Below are positions 8,047-16,444 of a stretch of 43,207 bases of DNA, one piece after another (the stretch's first letter is position 1; each line of letters opens with the position of its first letter). The notes beneath the pieces were generated by a model. The model was not told where the DNA came from. It saw only the letters and a list, made by a program, of their open reading frames with translations, and searched no databases. This stretch comes from Myxococcales bacterium (lineage in GTDB: Bacteria; Myxococcota_A; Polyangia; Polyangiales; Polyangiaceae). Made by a program: the position numbers and the translations under genes. The stretch lies in the NCBI GenBank assembly GCA_013297655.1, contig JAAFHV010000033.1:6843-50049 (forward strand), read 5' to 3'.

Positions 8047-9729
8047 CTACTCCGGGACGCCGAGGACGACAAAAATGAGCGTCCCCCACGGTGCGCCCTC
8101 GGCTTTGTGATGGGTCGCGCCGACCATCAGCGAGAGCTTGCCCGGCGCGAGGAGCTTCGGATCGAGCGGCGCGAGCTCCACTCGGGTGGTCTCGATGAGG
8201 CTCCCGAAGAGCGCCTTTCCGGTGCGCTCGCTCTCGTCACGCATTACGTCCGCGAGGGCCTCTTTGTTCGACGTGTCACCGCTCATGATTCGCGCTTCTG
8301 CGCGGGTGAGCGCCGCGGTGCTCGGGAGCCGGAGCGGCGGAGGGAGGCCCTTCGCGGCGCGTGCCTTCGCGATCCGCGCGAAGAGCGCCTCCTCGTCGGC
8401 GGCGTGGTTCGGGTTGTCGTAGAGGGCATACGTGGTGACGACCGCGCCGAGGCCACCGAGCGTCTTCGGTGGGCTCGCGCCGATCGCGATCTTTCGAGCG
8501 TCCTTGTCCAACAGTGAGATCCGGCTCGATGGCATTTCCAAAGCCGATTCCACCCATCGCGTGGCGTCCGACGTGCCGGACAGGAGGTATCCGAAGAAGC
8601 CTCCGTTGCGGATCGTACCGTCGACGTCCCAGCCCGCGAGGAGACCGAGCGCGACCTGGTTGGCTTTGACCGAATCGCCGACGAGCTCGGCCTGGAAGTA
8701 GTGCGGGGCGAGGTGCTCGTTGCCGCCCTTCGTCTGCCGGTCTGCGAGCACGAGGGGCGGGAGCGATGCCTCCGCTCGCCGCGCGTTGACGCCCTCGAGC
8801 ACCGCGTTCACGAACGTCGACGGCTCCGTCACGGGTCTCGCCGCCACGGCGGTCGGTTTGTATTCGAGCGGCGCTTTCGGATCACGACGCACGAACGCCT
8901 GCGCGACCACCCTCGAGAGCACGAGGCCCTTCGGTACCGCCATCACCTCGATCCACGCCGACGGATCGCCCTCCGCCATCGTGCACGACCAGCGCGCCGT
9001 CGCGTCCGCGTCGGTCGGCGTGACCCGCTCACACGCCCGCGCCGCGGCGTGGCCCTGGTTGATGTACGCGAACGCACCGGCCGCGTCGGCCGAGAGCGTC
9101 GCGCTGACGGCGACGTTGCCGGCGGCGTCGGGAGAGGAGAACGTCGCGGGCTCTGCGGCGCGTCCGAGGGCGAGGACCAGAACGGCGCGTTTTCCGCTCC
9201 GCGCGATCGCGACGCCCGATCGGCTGCCGCGATAGAGGAGGGGAAACGGAACTTTGGACGGAGTCACGAGCGCGTCGACGAGCTGCGCGTCGGTCGCTTG
9301 GGCGCTGTCGGCGATCGAGAGGCTGCTCGCCACGAGCTCTGGGGAGGTGAACCCGCAGCCGCGGACCATGAGGCGATGGAGGGACTCGTCGGGGTCGGCG
9401 CCGTGCTCGGCGTGGAACTGCGCGAGGGCGTGCGCGACGCAGCGAAGCTCGGGGGCGAACGTCGTCGCGCGATCTCCGGCCCGCTCTTGCCACTTCGCTT
9501 CGACGACGGACGCCGGGAACGCAGCCGATTCCCCGTTCAAGTCGACCGTCCAACTCTCTGCCGCGTGCACGTTCCGCGCGGGCTTCGCGTCGACGGGCGA
9601 CTTCGCTATCGCGTCGAGCTCTTCCCGTGTCGGAAATGCGCTCTTCGCGCTGACGGCGTGGGCGCAGCCGCCGAGCGGGATCGCCGTGACCAGCAAGAGC
9701 GCGGCGGTGAGGAAGCTCGTGGTGCGCAT
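8047..9729 (-). CDS. Lipoprotein with CAP-like domain
   Basis: ATG 9729 starts a clean lipoprotein signal (MRTTSFLTAALLLVTAIPLGGCAH; Cys22). The frame is open further upstream, but that leader has no signal character. The mature part is ~540 aa. The middle region (~320-460) contains FVNAVLEGVNARRAEASLPP, then NEHLAPHYF, which resemble the helix and NxxLAxxA/H pattern of CAP/SCP (cysteine-rich secretory protein, PR-1) domains. A weaker second copy follows (ALFARIAKARAAKGLPPPLRL). CAP proteins are secreted and some bind lipids or peptidoglycan. The assignment is moderate because the classic HNxxR motif is not obvious. A 281-bp upstream region carries a 14-bp palindrome. Confidence 0.8.
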   Translation of the reverse strand: MRTTSFLTAALLLVTAIPLGGCAHAVSAKSAFPTREELDAIAKSPVDAKPARNVHAAESWTVDLNGESAAFPASVVEAKWQERAGDRATTFAPELRCVAHALAQFHAEHGADPDESLHRLMVRGCGFTSPELVASSLSIADSAQATDAQLVDALVTPSKVPFPLLYRGSRSGVAIARSGKRAVLVLALGRAAEPATFSSPDAAGNVAVSATLSADAAGAFAYINQGHAAARACERVTPTDADATARWSCTMAEGDPSAWIEVMAVPKGLVLSRVVAQAFVRRDPKAPLEYKPTAVAARPVTEPSTFVNAVLEGVNARRAEASLPPLVLADRQTKGGNEHLAPHYFQAELVGDSVKANQVALGLLAGWDVDGTIRNGGFFGYLLSGTSDATRWVESALEMPSSRISLLDKDARKIAIGASPPKTLGGLGAVVTTYALYDNPNHAADEEALFARIAKARAAKGLPPPLRLPSTAALTRAEARIMSGDTSNKEALADVMRDESERTGKALFGSLIETTRVELAPLDPKLLAPGKLSLMVGATHHKAEGAPWGTLIFVVLGVPE

Positions 9730-10010
9730 GTTCGGACCTGCCATCGTGTGAGGGAGCGTTCGGGGTCGCTCGGCGGCCTTGGCGGCATATCGGCCGTAGC
9801 CGAGCGTGGCTCGCATCTCGCACGAGCCAGAATCGCCATCAAGATGAATCCGCAGGAGGGAAAAATGTGCGAGGCGCGGTCGCCCAATCGCGCCACTTTT
9901 GGCGCGCCAAAGTTGGCTCGATTTTCAGGATCGCGCGGGTTTTTGGGCCTTCGTCCCCTCACGCGGCGAGTGTGGTTCGACCTGCTACATGGTCGCGAGC
10001 CGCGGGTGGG
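9730..10010. other. Intergenic region upstream of the CAP-like lipoprotein gene
   Basis: No convincing gene is seen in these 281 bases between two minus-strand genes. It contains the palindrome at 9898-9911 and short runs of A and T (GGAAAAATG near 9858; GGGTTTTTGGG near 9936) that stand out from the GC-rich surroundings. It should hold the promoter of the gene starting at 9729. Confidence 0.5.
9898..9911. promoter_or_regulatory. 14-bp perfect palindrome (candidate operator)
   Basis: TTTGGCGCGCCAAA reads identically on both strands and is flanked by an imperfect extension (CACTTT on the left, AAAGTTG on the right). It lies about 170 bp upstream of the minus-strand lipoprotein start at 9729. 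The T/A-rich ends with a GC core resemble a dimeric regulator site, but which regulator is unknown. Confidence 0.35.
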
Positions 10011-10403
10011 CTACTCGACTCTTGGCCCTCGCGACGCCAGCGTGGTCGCGAGCGCGACGACGAGGGCCCCGATCGCGACGGCGTCCGCGACGACCACCCG
10101 ACGAAGCTTCGGTCCGAGCGCGCGCCACGGCATCGCCAACACCAAGAACGCGATCGTGCTCGCGAGCCCTCCCGCCAGCGCGACGGGCACGAGCCCGGGC
10201 ACGAACGCGGCGGTCACGAGGAGGGCGCCGAGGAGCCCGAACAAGACGGCGCGGTGACGCAGGAGGAGCGCGAGGCCGTCGTCCGGCGCGGCGATCCCGT
10301 AGAGGCGAGGGAGTCGCGCGCGCGAAATCCCGCCGAGCGGCAACAGGTGGACGACGCCCGCGACGACGAGGCATACACACCGAAGCCCCAGCGCGAACGT
10401 CAC
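10011..10403 (-). CDS. Small four-helix membrane protein, conserved hypothetical
   Basis: GTG 10403 yields a 130-aa polytopic membrane protein (MTFALGLRCVCLVVAGVVHLL). Earlier in-frame starts add a charged leader with no sense. Four hydrophobic helices are visible. The segment LLLRHRAVLFGLLGALLV, with the conserved-looking RHRAVLFG turn and LYGI before it, matches a group of uncharacterised bacterial membrane proteins that I recall but cannot name with a Pfam accession. Function unknown. It is divergent from the FadL-like gene, with a shared 177-bp upstream region. Confidence 0.75.
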   Translation of the reverse strand: MTFALGLRCVCLVVAGVVHLLPLGGISRARLPRLYGIAAPDDGLALLLRHRAVLFGLLGALLVTAAFVPGLVPVALAGGLASTIAFLVLAMPWRALGPKLRRVVVADAVAIGALVVALATTLASRGPRVE

Positions 10404-10514
10404 GACCGCTCCGCAGCGGCGGCTCCGCGTGTCGTTCTCTGCCCATCCCCGGGAGCTCGCGTGCTCGTCGTCGTCTCCATCGCGGAAGGGTGGTCTAGCC
10501 CGCCCGCGCCGCCA

Positions 10515-10531
10515 ATGACCTCCGAGGTCAT
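10515..10531. promoter_or_regulatory. 17-bp perfect inverted repeat, candidate operator
   Basis: ATGACCTC-C-GAGGTCAT is an 8+1+8 perfect inverted repeat. It is centred 58 bp upstream of the FadL-like ATG at 10581 and ~120 bp upstream of the divergent membrane-protein start at 10403. Position and symmetry are those of a dimeric transcription-factor site that could control one or both genes. Confidence 0.5.
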
Positions 10532-10580
10532 CGTCGTCGAGGAAGGCCTTGTCGTTCGGGACTGGCCTCTCGGATAATCG

Positions 10581-12059
10581 ATGCGAATGAGCTTTGCTCG
10601 ATGGTCGACCCTCGTGTTGGCGCTGGCTTCGGGCCTCATCACGACCCGCCTCTACGCGGGCGGTACCCCCACGGTCTACGACAACCAGAACCTGCACCCG
10701 ATGGGATCGCGCGCCGCGGGCATGGGCGGAGCCTACACGTCGCTCGCGTGCGACGAGGTCGCGCTCCACTACAACCCTGCCAGCTTGTCGTGCGCCGAGC
10801 ACTCTCACCTCGAGCTCGTCGCCAACGCGTACATGGTGCAGCACCTCTCGATCCCGAAGGCGCTCGGCGAGGGACAAGATCTCACCGCCACGACCTACCA
10901 CTCGATCCCGAGCGCGGTGGGGGCGGTGTACCTCCTCTCCGAAGGCGACGAGGAGACGCGGGTAGGGCGCCAAGCGTTCGGTTTTTTGATCTCGATCCCC
11001 GCGAGCCTGGCGCTGAAGGGTGATCCCACGAGCCCGAACACCAAGAACTTCCTCGCCACGTCGGTGCGCGACGACGTGCTCGCCGGCGACGCGGGATACG
11101 CCATCAAGCTGCTCCCGACGCTCGCGCTCGGCCTCTCCCTCGGCGGAATGGTGCGCACCACGTCGTCGGCCACTTCCGTGCTCGTCACGCGCGAAATTCC
11201 TGGTGCGACCGAGTTCGTCTCGCTCGGCAACGACACCGAGTCGCTCGCACTGGGGCTCCGCGGAAAGCTCGGCGCGCGGTGGACTCCGTCACCGTCGGTC
11301 GCGCTCGGCCTCTCCCTCGTTTCCCCCTCGATCGACGTCTATGGCTCGTACAAACAGAGCGTGAACGTCGCGTTGGCGGGCTTCGATCCGGGCACGGGCG
11401 CGCCGGTGCTGGAGGCGACCCCGGTACGCCTCCTCGGCAAGAGCGCCGCCGGCTTTCCAATGAAGGTCGCGATAGGTGCGTCCTACACGCGCTCGCGCTG
11501 GACAGTCGCGGCCGACGTGTCCATCGCCCTCCCGCGCGCGGTGAAGATAGCGTCCGATCTCGTCCCCGCCCGCATCCAGGGGGTGCCCGATCCGACCGCC
11601 GATCCGATCACGCTCGAGCGTACGTTCCAGCCGAACGTCGCGCTCGGCGCGGAGGTCTTCGTCACGCGTGGCGTCGCGGTCGCGATGGGCGCGTTCACGG
11701 ATTTTTCGTCCGTGCCGGCATCTACCCTCGAAGAGGACCGTGTTCATATGTACGGGCTCAGCGCGGCGATGAGCCTCCTCGGTGCGCAGACCCGCGGCAC
11801 GTTCGGGCTCGCGTTCTCCTACGGAGCGGCCGACTCGGTCGTGCAAAGTGGGCAGTTCTCACTCGACGGCCTCGCCAGTACCGGTACGACCATCTCCACG
11901 ATTTCACGCTGGAATTTGGTCGGTATGATCGGCTCGAGTTATTCGTTCTTGCCAGACGACGTCGCCGCCGAGGCGATGGAACGCAGGCGCGGAAAGAGCA
12001 CTGGCTCGCCACCGACTCCGCCGCCGCCACCGTCGCTCGCGCGCCCACCGGGCCCTTGA
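10581..12059 (+). CDS. FadL/OMPP1-like outer-membrane beta-barrel protein
   Basis: The 492-aa product has a signal peptide (cleavage probably after LYA, residue 26). The mature N-terminus contains MGSRAAGMGGAYTSLACDEVALHYNPAS, which is the hallmark start of FadL/OMPP1/TodX and PorV-like barrels (the NPA-containing plug and strand 1). Alternating amphipathic strands with small residues follow through ~450 and end in the beta-signal-like LVGMIGSSYSF. The family transports long-chain fatty acids or other hydrophobic compounds across the outer membrane. Unusually, the barrel is followed by a 35-residue charged then Pro-rich tail (ending PPPPPSLARPPGP) that would face the periplasm. ATG 10581 or 10587 may be the start. 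Confidence 0.88.
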   Translation: MRMSFARWSTLVLALASGLITTRLYAGGTPTVYDNQNLHPMGSRAAGMGGAYTSLACDEVALHYNPASLSCAEHSHLELVANAYMVQHLSIPKALGEGQDLTATTYHSIPSAVGAVYLLSEGDEETRVGRQAFGFLISIPASLALKGDPTSPNTKNFLATSVRDDVLAGDAGYAIKLLPTLALGLSLGGMVRTTSSATSVLVTREIPGATEFVSLGNDTESLALGLRGKLGARWTPSPSVALGLSLVSPSIDVYGSYKQSVNVALAGFDPGTGAPVLEATPVRLLGKSAAGFPMKVAIGASYTRSRWTVAADVSIALPRAVKIASDLVPARIQGVPDPTADPITLERTFQPNVALGAEVFVTRGVAVAMGAFTDFSSVPASTLEEDRVHMYGLSAAMSLLGAQTRGTFGLAFSYGAADSVVQSGQFSLDGLASTGTTISTISRWNLVGMIGSSYSFLPDDVAAEAMERRRGKSTGSPPTPPPPPSLARPPGP

Positions 12060-12108
12060 GCGTTTTGGCGTATTGCGCTCGCCACGCACTCCCGTGTACC
12101 GAAAATGC

Positions 12109-12942
12109 ATGATCCTCACCTTCGAGCTTCGCGCGAGCGCAGGGGGCCGGCTCGCGGAGGCGCGCTCGTACTTCGCGGCCCGGGCGGGCTACGCGCTCCG
12201 CGATGGTCGCCTCCAGTACGTTTCGGAGGACACGGAGGTCACGTTCGTCGTCCAGATCGATGAGGCGGCGAGCTCGCTCTCGCTCGAGGTCCCTTACGCG
12301 CGACCGCACGTGTTCGGGCTCGAGGTGGAGCGGGAGGTCGCGGCCGTCACGCGCGCGCTCGGTCTCGTCGCTTACGATGCTCGTGGAGCCCTGACGCCGC
12401 TCGCCGCGGAGGAGGTCCGGCGTGCGTATGCGATGGGAAACGCCGCCGCGTGCGCTGGGCTCCCCGCGAGCACACCTTCCCTCCCTGCCGGGAAGCTCGA
12501 GCGCGTGTGGGGCTGGAACGTGCGGCGTCGTTTGCTCGACGAGTCGTCGGCGACCGCGGCGACGATCCCCAAGGTGCACCTCGTCCGCGACGTGGCGAAC
12601 GACGAGATCCTCTCGTCGGTGGTGTGGCGCTCGTACCGCGAGGCGCTCTTGCCGCTCGTCGACGTCTTCGTGCTCGTCCTCGAGGGGGACGACCCGATGT
12701 GGATTAGCCGCGACGATCTCGCGCGCACCGGTCTGCCGAGCGAGCTGCGGCCTGCGGCGTTCGACTATGGCCTCCTCGATCCGGTCGTCGGTCTCGATCA
12801 CCTCGCCACCCGGTCCGTCCCGGAGGCCGTGCAGGCGCGCATTCGGGAGAAGGCCCGCCGCGAGGCGCTTCGTCCGATCCCGTTCGCGGAGGTGATGACC
12901 CGCGAGCTCCTCCCCGCGCCGGCCCGAACGGACGTGCGATGA
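12109..12942 (+). CDS. Hypothetical cytosolic protein
   Basis: ATG 12109 begins MILTFELRASAGGRLAEARSYF; the upstream 36 bases of open frame are skipped because the internal start leaves a sensible beta strand at the N-terminus. The 277-aa product is mixed alpha/beta with no signal peptide or membrane span. Its first ~85 residues (to REVAAVTRALGLVAYD) look like a small compact domain. The rest has no motif I recognise. It follows the FadL-like gene by 49 bp and could be co-transcribed. Confidence 0.75.
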   Translation: MILTFELRASAGGRLAEARSYFAARAGYALRDGRLQYVSEDTEVTFVVQIDEAASSLSLEVPYARPHVFGLEVEREVAAVTRALGLVAYDARGALTPLAAEEVRRAYAMGNAAACAGLPASTPSLPAGKLERVWGWNVRRRLLDESSATAATIPKVHLVRDVANDEILSSVVWRSYREALLPLVDVFVLVLEGDDPMWISRDDLARTGLPSELRPAAFDYGLLDPVVGLDHLATRSVPEAVQARIREKARREALRPIPFAEVMTRELLPAPARTDVR

Positions 12943-13099
12943 GGGATCTACGCTCGTTCGGCTTCGTGAGGCGAAGCGTGGCTAGAAATAGACTGCGGGG
13001 TCGAACGTGCGCACCCTGTCCCACGTCGATCGATAGCGCATCGCGCATGCCTTCGGCGCGCTCGAGGGTCACGGAACCGTTCGGTGTAGGCTCGAAGTG

Positions 13100-13690
13100 A
13101 TGTCGCGGCTGCCATGGCTCTTCTCAACGATGCTCGCGCTCGCCTTCGCGTACGCGTGCGAGCCTCTGCAGCCGGCGGAGGCCCCCCCGCAACCGCCACC
13201 AGCGCTACGCCTTCGGTTGCTCTTGCCGCTCGCGGAGCACGCCGCCGTCGAGTGCGACAAGGATTGCGCCACGAGGCACGCGCCGGGCACCACCCCGTTC
13301 TACGAGTGCTTCGCTGCCTGCCCCGGCGCCGACGCATCGGACGAGGCGAGCTGCGGTGCGGAGGACGTGCGCCCGAAGGCTGCATGTTACATGGTCGACG
13401 TGATCGACGATCCGGCGGCGCCTCCCGAGGCGAGCACCTCTGCGGCGCCGACGATGATCGGGACGTTGCTCCAGACCGCGCTCTCGGCGAGCACCCGGAG
13501 CGCGTCCGGGAGCAAACCGACGCGCCCCAAGATTCGCCCCGCGCTCGCCAACCCTGCCGATCGCGCGACCGCCGCGCCGGCACCGTCTCCACGCGCCGCC
13601 GCGACGCCGGTCGTGAAGGCACAGGTTGCGGAGCCCGCGCCCGCCGACGCTCGCTTTCGTTCGGTCCCGAGGGACGGAGGCGCGCAATGA
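13100..13690 (+). CDS. Small lipoprotein, unknown function
   Basis: ATG 13100 (GTG 13097 is an alternative) opens a 196-aa protein with a lipoprotein-like signal (FSTMLALAFAYACEP, Cys20). A cysteine-rich segment (residues ~50-95: VECDKDCATRHAPG, FYECFAACPG, ASCG, AACY) follows and may be a disulfide-stabilised knot. The last ~100 residues are Ala/Pro/Ser/Thr-rich and probably disordered. An overlapping longer frame from 13114 is a compositional shadow. The TGA overlaps the ATG of the acetyltransferase gene (ATGA). Confidence 0.7.
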   Translation: MSRLPWLFSTMLALAFAYACEPLQPAEAPPQPPPALRLRLLLPLAEHAAVECDKDCATRHAPGTTPFYECFAACPGADASDEASCGAEDVRPKAACYMVDVIDDPAAPPEASTSAAPTMIGTLLQTALSASTRSASGSKPTRPKIRPALANPADRATAAPAPSPRAAATPVVKAQVAEPAPADARFRSVPRDGGAQ

Positions 13691-14520
13691 GCTCCGCGCG
13701 AGCCCTCTCTACGTTCGCCGACGTCATGCGCACGTTCGAGGGAAAAAATAGGGTGATCGACCCGCTCTTGGCGAGCGAGTCGCACGCGCTCGACGGCGGC
13801 GTTCTCACGTTGGACGGCGTAGGATCGTTCATGAATCGGGCGAGCGGCCTCGGCCTCGGGGGCGCAGTCAGCGACACCACGTTGGCGAGCTTCGAAGCCT
13901 TCTACGCCGAGCGAAACACCGAACCGCGGATCGTGGTCTCTCCGTACGCCGACCCTTCGCTCTCGGAGCAACTCGCCGCGCGCGGCTTCACGTTTCGTGG
14001 GATCGAGCAGGTCTACGCCCACCGCCTCGACGACGTCACGACCGCTCCCCGCGCGGCGACGGACGACGTCGAGATCCGAAGGCTCGATCGCGACGATCCT
14101 TCTTCGATCGAGCTCTATGCGCGTCTCGCGACCGCAGGCTTCGCCGAGCCAGGCGAGGAGGTGCCCGAGTCGTGGAGGCGCGTCGCGCGAAAGAGGGCGC
14201 TCCTCCCGCGGTTCGAGGCGTACGTCGCCGTCGTCTCCGGCGAGCCGGTGGGGGCGGGTGGACTTTGTGCGACGTGCGGCTCCGCGACCCTCGTCGGTAC
14301 GAGCGTGGCGCCCGCGTTTCGTCGTCGCGGCGTGCAGACGGCGCTCCTCCGTGCGCGGCTCGCGCGCGCCAAGCAGCTCGCGCTGCCGATCGCGTTCACC
14401 TCCGCGTTCGCGGGGGTCGCGACCGAGCGAAACGCGCAGCGCCTCGGTTTTTTCCTTGCCGGAGTGAGGCTCATCTTCGCGCGATCCGGCGAGGGGCTCG
14501 TCGGTCTCTTGCGTCGCTGA
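13687..14520 (+). CDS. GNAT family N-acetyltransferase
   Basis: ATG 13687 overlaps the preceding stop and starts a 277-aa protein; the same frame is open upstream but encodes only Arg-rich shadow. The C-terminal half (~120-270) has GNAT signatures: VEIRRLDRDD (beta1), AYVAVVSGEPVGAGGL (beta4), TLVGTSVAPAFRRRGVQTALLRARL (the acetyl-CoA pyrophosphate loop R/Q-x-x-G-x-G/A, here RRRGVQ), and ATERNAQRLGFFL (the late N-x-x-R-x-x-x-x-x-G-F element). The N-terminal ~100 residues (SHALDGGVLTLDGVGSFMNRA) are a GNAT-like or accessory half. The substrate is unknown. It is coupled to a lipoprotein gene. Confidence 0.88.
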   Translation: MSSARALSTFADVMRTFEGKNRVIDPLLASESHALDGGVLTLDGVGSFMNRASGLGLGGAVSDTTLASFEAFYAERNTEPRIVVSPYADPSLSEQLAARGFTFRGIEQVYAHRLDDVTTAPRAATDDVEIRRLDRDDPSSIELYARLATAGFAEPGEEVPESWRRVARKRALLPRFEAYVAVVSGEPVGAGGLCATCGSATLVGTSVAPAFRRRGVQTALLRARLARAKQLALPIAFTSAFAGVATERNAQRLGFFLAGVRLIFARSGEGLVGLLRR

Positions 14521-14541
14521 GGCGCGTCGAGTCGCTTCCCG

Positions 14542-15294
14542 TCAGGGGCCCGCGTGCTCGGCCGTCGCGGCGTCACGCCAGGTGATCTCGAGATCGCTCG
14601 CGCCCCAGGCCTTCGCGAGGTGACGAAGCTGCTGCTCGGCGCGTGCGCGGGCCATCGCGATCGTGCTCGGCTCGTGGGCGGCGACCTCGAAGGCGGCGAG
14701 GGCTCGGCCGCGTGCGACGGACTCGAGGGCGTCGTTCTTTTGCGCGAGAATCTCGGTGTTGCGGACATGCACGTGGGAGCGAACCTCGTCGAGGCGCGAC
14801 GAGAACAGCTCCGGCTCCGGGAGGGTGACGAACGCCTTCTTCGTCGCAGGATCGAACCGCGTGTCGCCGTCGCGTAACTTCGTCAGATCGACGCCGAGCA
14901 CGAGCTCACCGGACGCGACGTAGAGGAGCGAGTCTTTGGCTTCGAGGAGACCGAAGAGGTGCTTCTGGGTCTCTGTCACGTCGACCACTTTTTCTACGTG
15001 CACCGCCGCCGTCTCCAGGCGGCCGAGGCCGCGGATCTCTTTGATGACCGTCTCGGTCGGGGCCTCGACCACTATCGCGTTGGCCTTTGGGACGTCCACG
15101 CTCGGGGCCGGCTTGAGGAACCCGAAGCCCATCGCACACACGGTGACGAACGCGGCCGGCCACGCGAGCTTTCCGAACGCCGCGGCCCATGCAGCGGACG
15201 GCGAGGGCGAGGGCTCACGCGAGGCGTCTTTGGTCTCCGCGCGCGTCTCGGGCTCGGCGCTCGAATCGAACGAGGAAGGTTCGGGCGTGCTCAT
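14542..15294 (-). CDS. DUF4230-like membrane-anchored protein
   Basis: The 250-aa product starts MSTPEPSSFD. An upstream ATG would add ten Arg-rich residues, and the later one is preferred. A disordered acidic/Ser-Pro N-terminus (1-36) precedes one transmembrane helix (~41-60, LAWPAAFVTVCAMGFGFL), so the topology is probably N-in. The exported domain (~85-245) includes IKEIRGLGRLETAAVHVEKVV, LLYVASGELVLGVDLTKL and VTLPEPELFSSRLD, which match the pattern of DUF4230 proteins (function unknown, usually single-pass membrane). Divergent from the acyltransferase gene at 15473. Confidence 0.75.
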   Translation of the reverse strand: MSTPEPSSFDSSAEPETRAETKDASREPSPSPSAAWAAAFGKLAWPAAFVTVCAMGFGFLKPAPSVDVPKANAIVVEAPTETVIKEIRGLGRLETAAVHVEKVVDVTETQKHLFGLLEAKDSLLYVASGELVLGVDLTKLRDGDTRFDPATKKAFVTLPEPELFSSRLDEVRSHVHVRNTEILAQKNDALESVARGRALAAFEVAAHEPSTIAMARARAEQQLRHLAKAWGASDLEITWRDAATAEHAGP

Positions 15295-15472
15295 GACGAG
15301 AAAACGAGCCCTCCGAAGGTTCATTCCCGGTTCCGAAAAAATGATCGGGCGCGTCGCCGCGTTCGCACCCGTCAGCCGCGCTCGCGTCGCGTTCGAGCCT
15401 GCAAAACCCGTCGGATCGTGAGAGCTCGCGGCGAGGTGTGCGAAGCGGGCTCCGCTCTACTACGCTCGTGAA

Positions 15473-16339
15473 ATGGCGAGCGACGACCTTCACGGTTTTA
15501 CGCCGGGCGAGATTCACCCGCGGATCGCGGAGCTCGTACGGAGCGTTCTCGGTCCGCTCACGAAGGTCCTCCATCGGCCTACCCTCGACGGGATCGAGAA
15601 CCTCCCCGAGGGCCCCTTCCTCCTCGTCGCGAACCACGGCGCGGGGGTAGGCGCCTCCGAGCTCGCGTGCCTCGCCGCGCTCTACGTCGAGAAGGTGGGC
15701 GTCGGCCGCAAGCTGGCCGGGTTCGCGCACCCGATCGCGTTTCGGTTCCCGTGGTTCTCCACGTTCATGCGAAACGTCGGCGCGGTGCCGTCCACGTACG
15801 AAGCGGGGAAGGCCACCCTCGCAGCAGGCATCCCGCTCCTCGTGTTCCCGGGCGGTGATCACGAGACGCTGCGGCCCTTCTGGGAGCACGACGTGGTCAC
15901 CTTCGGGGGCCGCAAAGGTTTCCTCAAGATGGCCCGCGCAGCGAACGTTCCGATCGTGCCGCTCGGCATTCGAGGTGCGCATCTCACCGTCCCGATCCTG
16001 TGGCGGTCGCGCCGCGTGCTCCCCTATCTGCTCGTCACGCCGCGGCTGTTCGGCATCAAGCGGTGGGGCGTCTCGGCGCTCGCCGCGCTCGGGGCCGGCG
16101 TCCTGCTCACGCGTCGTTGGCACCCCGCGATTCGTGCGCTCTCCACGCTCGCGTGGCTCGGCTCTCCGCTCACGTTTCTGCCTGTCGTCCCGATGACGAT
16201 CCGAATGCGCATCGGCGCGCCGATCGCACCGAGCGAGCTCTTCACTGACGAGGACCCCGAGCTGGAGCGTGCTCGTGACCGCGTCGAGGGCGCGGTACAG
16301 TCGCTCGTCGACGCGCTCGGGAAGTCGCCGAAGCCGTGA
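15473..16339 (+). CDS. PlsC-like/DGAT-like glycerolipid acyltransferase
   Basis: The 288-aa product has the layout of the lysophospholipid acyltransferase (LPLAT) superfamily: GPFLLVANHGAGVGASEL (motif I region, His55), FAHPIAFRFPWFSTFMRNVGAVPS (motif II region), PLLVFPGGDHETLRP (motif III, FPGG-type), and VPIVPLGIRGAH (motif IV). The classical NHx4D aspartate is absent: the +5 position after His is Gly, and the nearest acid is Glu at +8. In related NHSGG-type proteins the acid is also displaced, so activity is still plausible. The expected role is acyl transfer from acyl-CoA/ACP to a lipid on the inner membrane. ATG 15473 is the only sensible start. Confidence 0.85.
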   Translation: MASDDLHGFTPGEIHPRIAELVRSVLGPLTKVLHRPTLDGIENLPEGPFLLVANHGAGVGASELACLAALYVEKVGVGRKLAGFAHPIAFRFPWFSTFMRNVGAVPSTYEAGKATLAAGIPLLVFPGGDHETLRPFWEHDVVTFGGRKGFLKMARAANVPIVPLGIRGAHLTVPILWRSRRVLPYLLVTPRLFGIKRWGVSALAALGAGVLLTRRWHPAIRALSTLAWLGSPLTFLPVVPMTIRMRIGAPIAPSELFTDEDPELERARDRVEGAVQSLVDALGKSPKP

Positions 16340-16444
16340 ACGGTTTCGAGCATTTCGTGCAGGAAAATGGCTCATTTTCGCGAAGCGAATTCGAGAGCAA
16401 GACCCGGAGTGTCGGTGATGGGGGGCGTACGTAAGGTCCCTCCC

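Noticed and set aside
16376-16390. Possible Ada box or operator (TTCGC-GAA-GCGAA) upstream of ada
   Set aside because: The repeat is only 5 bp per arm and does not match the E. coli Ada-binding sequence.
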